From NCBI GenBank assembly GCA_039545295.1, contig BCIK01000010.1, positions 124,001 through 188,000 of the forward strand: 64,000 nt of DNA. Reading direction: 5' to 3'. Of the stretch, positions 58,806 through 64,000 are shown in pieces. The first letter of the stretch is position 1. The number at the start of each line of letters is the position of its first letter. Source of the stretch: Udeniomyces pyricola (Eukaryota > Basidiomycota > Tremellomycetes > Cystofilobasidiales > Mrakiaceae). The translations under genes and the position numbers were made by a program. The notes under the pieces were generated by a model. That model had not been told where the DNA came from. It saw nothing but the letters and a program-made list of their open reading frames with translations, and searched no databases.

Positions 58806-61602
58806 ATGGATTCGCAATCAACTACTGTCTTAGCGGATAGTTTCATCGCGCCGGAAGGTCTCTATACCCTCTCTCCGACCCATTTCCTTCCGACATACAT
58901 CCCCCATCCAATCTCTCCCGGCGTCATGCCCGCGCTGTCGGTCCGACTCTCTTTTACCCGTGTATCTTACGCAGGGGAACGCAAGAGCATGGGGTTGGGG
59001 ACTCTTCTCGGCATGGCAGGAGGAACCAAAGAGGGAATCAGGGACAAGGATGGTAGCGTCGGGACCGTTCCGCTCTCACCCGTTGGGGGGTATGAGCCGA
59101 GTCTGACCTCGTCAGCCTCTGAAGATCCTAACGCGTCCGAGACGTCGGGCAACAGTAACGGCAATGTCCCCACCAACGCTCATGCCATCAATCAGACATC
59201 TCCACAGCCACCTTCCATCAACCTTGCGACGTCGCTTTCCTCGACTGTGCTCACGTCCTCAACCTCGCGAGGCTTCCTTCACTCATCCTCTTCACCAGCC
59301 GCGGCGCCTCATCCGCGGCCCAAGAACAATATCAGGTCAACTAACTCGACGTTCGTCACCCGAATCCAAAGTCTTGAGGGGCTTAACAAGGTGCTTGGCG
59401 AAAGAAGCAAGGCGGGTGAAGAGGTTCGGTGGGGGTTTTGGAACTATGGTCGTGTGCTCGGATGGGTTGAAATCGGTGGAAGAGTAAAAGTGAGTTGTCC
59501 AGAAATCTAGGACGAGGATGTAAACTGCAGGCAAACGACATCGGATTCCCATGCGAGGCGGAAACCAGAGACTGAGAGCTGAGCATGCATGCTTTCTAGG
59601 AACCTCTCGCTCGAATCACCTTCTCCGTAGCCATCACCTGCCATGCGGTGCAGCAACTCACATCGTCTCCCAACTGCCTCGACGTTTTGATCGGATTCGT
59701 GACGGGAGACATTGTTTGGTTCGGTCAGTCTGAAATGTGCCGGCATTTGGCCTCGTTTTTCCTCTCGTCAGTGTTTCTTTTTGGCGTTCAAGAAGACTGA
59801 TTCCTCGCCCACCCAACTCTCATCATCACAGATCCTCTTCTGGGCAAGTACTCTCGCTTGAACAAGCAGGGTTGTATCCATCCATCTCCTGTGCTCTCCC
59901 TCCTCCCCCACCCAACCAATCCGCTTCTCTTCTACGCAACCCATCAGGACGGTCACGTCTTTGTCTACTCCCTATCTCACGACGATCCACCTGCTTCCAC
60001 TGGTCTTCCCCCGTGGTTCTCTTCCGCTCCGGCGGCGTCTATCCCATCCTTGGGACTCTCCCCGCCAGGCTCCATACCTCTGTCGCGAGCCCCCAGTGAA
60101 GACATCTTTGCTTCGCCCATGCGAACATGGCATGCGCCAGGCCCCATGACGGAGAAAGATCGTTCCAAGCTCAACAAGAATCCAGTCGCTGCGTACTGTC
60201 TGCCACTGGTCACCTCGTCGGCCTCGTCCGGGCCTGTCCGAACGCGGTCGGCATCGAACGGAGCGAGCTCTATTGGAGGAGGGGGTGGTGGTGGCCTGGG
60301 ACCGGGTCACAATGCGGCAATTGTGGCAGCAGCGAGTGCAGGCGAGATTGGAAGGGGGCTTACAGGTGGACGGATCAGCCCGGATGGACGATTGATGGCA
60401 CTAGCAGGCGACGATGGAGGATTGAGGATTCTCGATCTCGTCGCACATCAGTTCGTCCTACTTTCGCTGTATGAAGCTCGATCTCATGTCACCGTCGATC
60501 ACCCCACTTATGTGCTTCCACCTGTTTTCGCTTCGGGTCCAGATGGACTGACCTCTACTCGTCCTACTTTGGTGGATTGACTTCACTCGCGTGGTCGCCT
60601 GATTCTCGGTTTCTCTTGTACGGCGGTCAAGATGATCTCATCACTATTCTCTCACCACGAGACCAACGGATCGTCGCGAGATGCCAGGGTCATACTAGTT
60701 TCGTCAGTCATGTTGCATGGGACCTCGAGCGGTGCGATCCCGCCAAGGGCAGATATCGGTGCGTCGAGCAGCATCTCGCTAGGAAGTCCCCCGAGGAGTA
60801 CATATGTCTGACTCAGCCTGTATGCTCAACCCTGTCAATGTGTAGGTTCGGAAGTGTGGGAGAAGATGGCAAGATTCTACTCTGGGACTTCTCACCTGCA
60901 TCACTCCATCGGCCGCGACACCATGTACGGACTTTGTCATTTCTTCCCTCTGTACCTTGCTGTCTTCCTTTTGTCTTCAGCCTATGACGCTCATTATATG
61001 TCTACAAACTGTTCTCCTAGGGGTCGATGCATCACCGGGCCTCCACGACATCTTTCTCTCACTTCCCTCGACGTCCCTCGCAATCGCAATCGGCATTTGA
61101 TCTCCCTCTTTTCTCCCCCGGATCGGAGACGTCTGGCCCTCGCCACCACCCCGCCCCTCCCCGGGTAGAGGTGGCCCTTCTACAAGCTGTTATGGTATGT
61201 TAAGATTGTATGGACGAATCCGTCTGGGAAGCATCGACTGGATCTCAACTCACACCTCACTGTCCGTTGCTTCCTTCGTCTCTAGAGCAAAACTATCGAT
61301 CAATCTCTCCTGTCCGAGGTTCATTTTGTCGGAGACGCCATCTGTACCGGTACGTGGCTTGTATTCGTTTCGGTCTGGTATCAACGCTTGACCCTTAACA
61401 GCCTGTCCTTTTTGTTGAAACGATAACCTATATATTCGTCTTCGCTTCGTCTCTTTGAGCAGTCTCTCGCCATGGCTTTGTTCGTTTTTGGAATCGACCT
61501 GTGGCCAAGCCCCGACCTGCGGACATCAACTTTAGTGCTGATGACGCGGTGCGGGCTGGGAATACGGGCCCTCGCAGGGTGCCGGTGGGTGGATCGAGAT
61601 AG
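58806..61602 (+). CDS. creC: WD40-repeat protein of the WDR20/CreC family
   Basis: CreC binds and stabilises the deubiquitinase CreB, as WDR20 does for USP12/USP46, and acts in carbon catabolite control. The first exon (MDSQSTTVLADSFIAPEG) carries the divergent N-terminal region ending RIQSLEGLNKVLGER. Family blocks follow: VLIGFVTGDIVWF, DPLLGKYSRLNKQGCIHPSPV, HPTNPLLFYATHQDGHVFVY, NPVAAYCLP, RISPDGRLMALAGDDGGLRILDL, YYGGLTSLAWSPDSRFLLYGGQDDL, RIVARCQGHTSFVSHVAWD, RFGSVGEDGKILLWDFS, PRVEVALLQAVM, SKTIDQSLLSEVHFVGDAICT and SRHGFVRFWNRPVAKPRP. The stop TAG is at 61600-61602. The two last short exons are supported because they complete the final repeat exactly as in WDR20. A poly-Gly run (about 60280-60296) is an insertion. 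The symbol follows the Aspergillus orthologue; the function in this species is inferred. Confidence 0.87.
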
Positions 61603-62312
61603 GAGGGCTGGTCTCGGGATTGACGTGATTACTTTTGGGTGTACCGAGGTGCTTCGGTCTACGACGGCTATGGCTGGAATTTATTTTGACTTCGCCTGGT
61701 CAGCCGGCCGCGGATCGATCGGGGTGGTCTGTGGATATGATATATCTTGTATCTTTCAAGTGGTAATTTCGCTTTCTGTTTGTCTCCTCTATCTTCATCT
61801 TTCATTTTTGACTCTTCCAGTTTGAAAGCTAACATGAGAAATCGACTGATCAGGTCAAAGCAAACATGCACGCATGGTTAGCACCCTGCTGGTCGGACGG
61901 ATTTCTTCGTCCGATCGTGGTCTTGGCGGAGCCCTTGTCCGATATCCGGTTTCCTGACGTCTAACCGCGGCCTGCAGAGCAGCGCTCGAGCAGCGGATAA
62001 TATTCAACGGAAACGTTGCTGTCATCTGCTCCCATGTGATATTCTTGAACTCCAGTCGCTAGTCAATAGTCAATAGGTTAAATTCTACTCTGATCGGAAC
62101 CCAAGCCTTTTCATCTCACCTAATTCCCTTTGACTCGGACCGGGCCGGGCAGGGCCGGACGGTCCTTCCGATCCCGTAATCTCCGACGAACCAGGACGGC
62201 CAAACATAAGTCTTACATAAAGCCCGACCACTCTCCACTTACCCTTCAACTATCACGACCTCCATCACCACCACATTACCACATCCAACTCTTCTTGTCT
62301 TCTCAGCACATC
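61603..62312. promoter_or_regulatory. Intergenic region upstream of the MFS gene
   Basis: About 700 bp between the CreC-like stop codon and the MFS start codon. The final 60 bp are CT/CA-rich. I see nothing else identifiable. Confidence 0.4.
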
Positions 62313-64000
62313 ATGGAGGACATCAAATCGGCAGACAAGCAAAGCCCCGTCCACATTGAGGATTCTGCTGCGCTCGAGAGTGCATCCATACATCAGGCGA
62401 GCCATGGAGCCGAAGGCTTCAGCTTCAAGGGGATGTTCCGAAAGGTGGACTCCTCAGCATTCTTCCAGGAAGCCCTTGACAAGTAGTGAGTTCCAGCCAA
62501 ATCGTCTGTTGACGTTAGTCAGCGTTCACTCCTGGCAGACGACCAGGCGACATCGGGTTATGTGGAATCTCTCTGGCCCCTTCCTAACGCGAAGTTTGGT
62601 TTGATCTCCGCATCTGTTTTCTTCTCAGTGGATACGATGGGGCCATCGACAAAGAGACGGAGCGTAAACTCGTTCGCAAGATTGATTGGCACATCATTCC
62701 GATGTACGTGAACCCCTTCGTATACTAGCTTCACTTTTCATCGATGTACATGGCAAGCAGACGGCCGGCCCGGCCGGAGTCAGGCGAGTTCTGAACAAGG
62801 TCGCTGATTAAATGATTGGGTTCTCCATCGGCGGTCCCCACTTTACTCGCATCGACCTCTAGTCTCGGAATCTGCTACATCTTCTACTACGTCGACAAAA
62901 CGACCCTCAGTTATGCAGTGCGTTCGCTCGAGTATGCCATCAAACCTATGCCTCTGTGATGCTGATATGCATGGTACGGTTAACGTTTTCCACCCAGGCA
63001 ATCTTCGGGATCAAGAAGGCTAGTCCAGTCGGTCTCGACATGCATGGAACCGACTACTCTCTTGCCAGCTCGGCGTTCTACTTTGGATGGATCATCGCGT
63101 GAGTGGCCGAGATATCCTGCTTGCTGGACAGCCAGGGGTCATGAAGAGATAGAAGGCTGACGACGAAGTATCATTCATTTTTGCCTGCGCCTGATTTTTC
63201 CAGTGCCATTCCGTCGAATCTGCTGATGCAACGCTCGCCCCCAGCTACCTACCTTGGTGAGTCTATCCCTTCTCTTGACGTCAAGATCAATGCGAGATGG
63301 TTCTGACATAGACTATCGCAGCTTTCATGATCATGGCTTGGGGTGTCCTTCTCATGGCGCAGGCCAGTGTCAAAAAATTCGCCGATCTCATTGCACTCCG
63401 TATCGTCTCGGGCGCGGCTGAGGCCATCGCCGATCCAGCTTTCATGCTCTTCACAACTGTAAGATTGATAAGCTTGTACCTCGGACGGCTTCGATGACGG
63501 ACGGGATGCTGACTGGTGTATTATGTTTGGCGATGACTCGGACAGATGTACTATACCCGAGCTGAACAGCCGTCGCGCATTTCAATGTGGTGAGTCCTGA
63601 CACTATGACTCTGACCAGAGATGACCACACACATCAATCGGTCCGTAGACTAATATTGAATTGTTCGCTGTACAGGTACGCTTTCAACGGCGTGGGAGTT
63701 GCGATTGGTGGTCTCCTGTGCGTAGAGATTGATTCAACACATACTGGAAAAGCTGGCGTTCCGATGTATACTCACAAATGACTCCGATTGACACTGCGAT
63801 TAAAGAGGGTTCGGTATTGGGCACATCAAAGGAGCTTTGGTTTCGTGGAGATACGAGTGAGTAATGGTTTGCTCTCGATGTTCACTGGCATGATATCACA
63901 TGCGAATCCGTGGATTGCTGACACTGGCTTTTGATGGTCTTTGGCAGGTTCCTCGTCGTTGGGTGCATTTGTGCTAGTTGGGCGCTAGCGCTCTTCTTCT
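62313..64000 (+). CDS. MFS transporter, Dal5/allantoate-permease (ACS) family, 3' truncated by window end
   Basis: This family imports anionic organic solutes such as allantoate, nicotinate or other vitamins by proton symport. The first exon (62313-62483) encodes a cytosolic tail (MEDIKSADKQSP); the second begins YGYDGAIDKETERKLVRKIDW, the usual lead into helix 1. Helix 1 is GICYIFYYVDKTTLSYA, with the family's D-x-x-x-L-x-Y pattern, and SSAFYFGWIIAAIPSNLLMQR forms helix 2 and its loop. Next are YLAFMIMAWGVLLMAQA, the ALRIVSGAAEAIADPAFMLFT helix, MYYTRAEQPSRISMWYAFNGVG and the start of helix 6 (FLVVGCICASWALALFF). Seven or more introns are seen; about six of twelve helices lie within the window. 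The substrate cannot be assigned. Confidence 0.85.

Overview
The window is nuclear DNA from an intron-dense fungus, most likely a basidiomycete (basidiomycetous yeast or relative). The evidence is the eukaryotic gene set (spliceosomal Prp8, ribosomal protein L9, Ddi1, a CHD/Mi-2-type remodeller, a CreC-type WD40 protein, an ENA-type P-type ATPase, WSC-domain secreted proteins), dozens of short GT...AG introns of about 70-150 bp with CTNAC-like branch sites, CT-rich leaders, and frequent CGA for arginine. I cannot fix the class or genus. There are no bacterial features: no operons, CRISPR arrays or insertion sequences. I saw no tRNA or rRNA gene by eye.

Layout, left to right: PRP8 (+, 440-11759, about 33 introns); a secreted histidine acid phosphatase/phytase (-, 12534-15741); ribosomal protein L9/uL6 (+, 16953-18251, six exons); a type IID (ENA/Cta3-like) cation-exporting P-type ATPase (-, 19272-24290); a gene-poor stretch (24.3-27 kb); DDI1 (+, 26975-29276, ten exons); a small coiled-coil protein of unknown function (-, 29980-31367); a gene-poor stretch (31.4-33.9 kb); a type II membrane glycosyltransferase of family GT32 (+, 33957-37067, preceded by about 1.1 kb of ATG-less open frame); a large PHD/SNF2 chromatin remodeller of Mit1/Mi-2 type (+, 38403-48587); a secreted DUF1996 protein with five WSC domains (-, 49607-55043); a 3.7 kb gene desert; a WDR20/CreC-type WD40 protein (+, 58806-61602); and the first part of a Dal5/allantoate-permease-type MFS transporter (+, 62313 to beyond the window end).

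The genes are unrelated housekeeping and surface or nutrient genes, not a cluster for one pathway. Many neighbours alternate in orientation. Four convergent pairs (PRP8/phytase, RPL9/ENA, DDI1/coiled-coil, remodeller/WSC) are separated by 0.7-1.0 kb. Several divergent pairs share intergenic regions of 1.2-3.8 kb. Possible themes are nutrient scavenging (phytase, MFS permease, CreC), ion homeostasis (ENA) and cell wall or sphingolipid biology (GT32, WSC/DUF1996).

Exon joins were worked out by eye from splice signals and protein conservation. RPL9, DDI1, the coiled-coil gene and GT32 are given exon by exon. For the other genes the outer limits are firmer than the internal joins. I found no convincing new multi-gene system. 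The most unusual points are a 16-nt phytase micro-exon, a possible zinc knuckle split by an intron at the C terminus of the remodeller, the five-WSC DUF1996 protein with an internal duplication, and the long ATG-less frame upstream of the GT32 gene.
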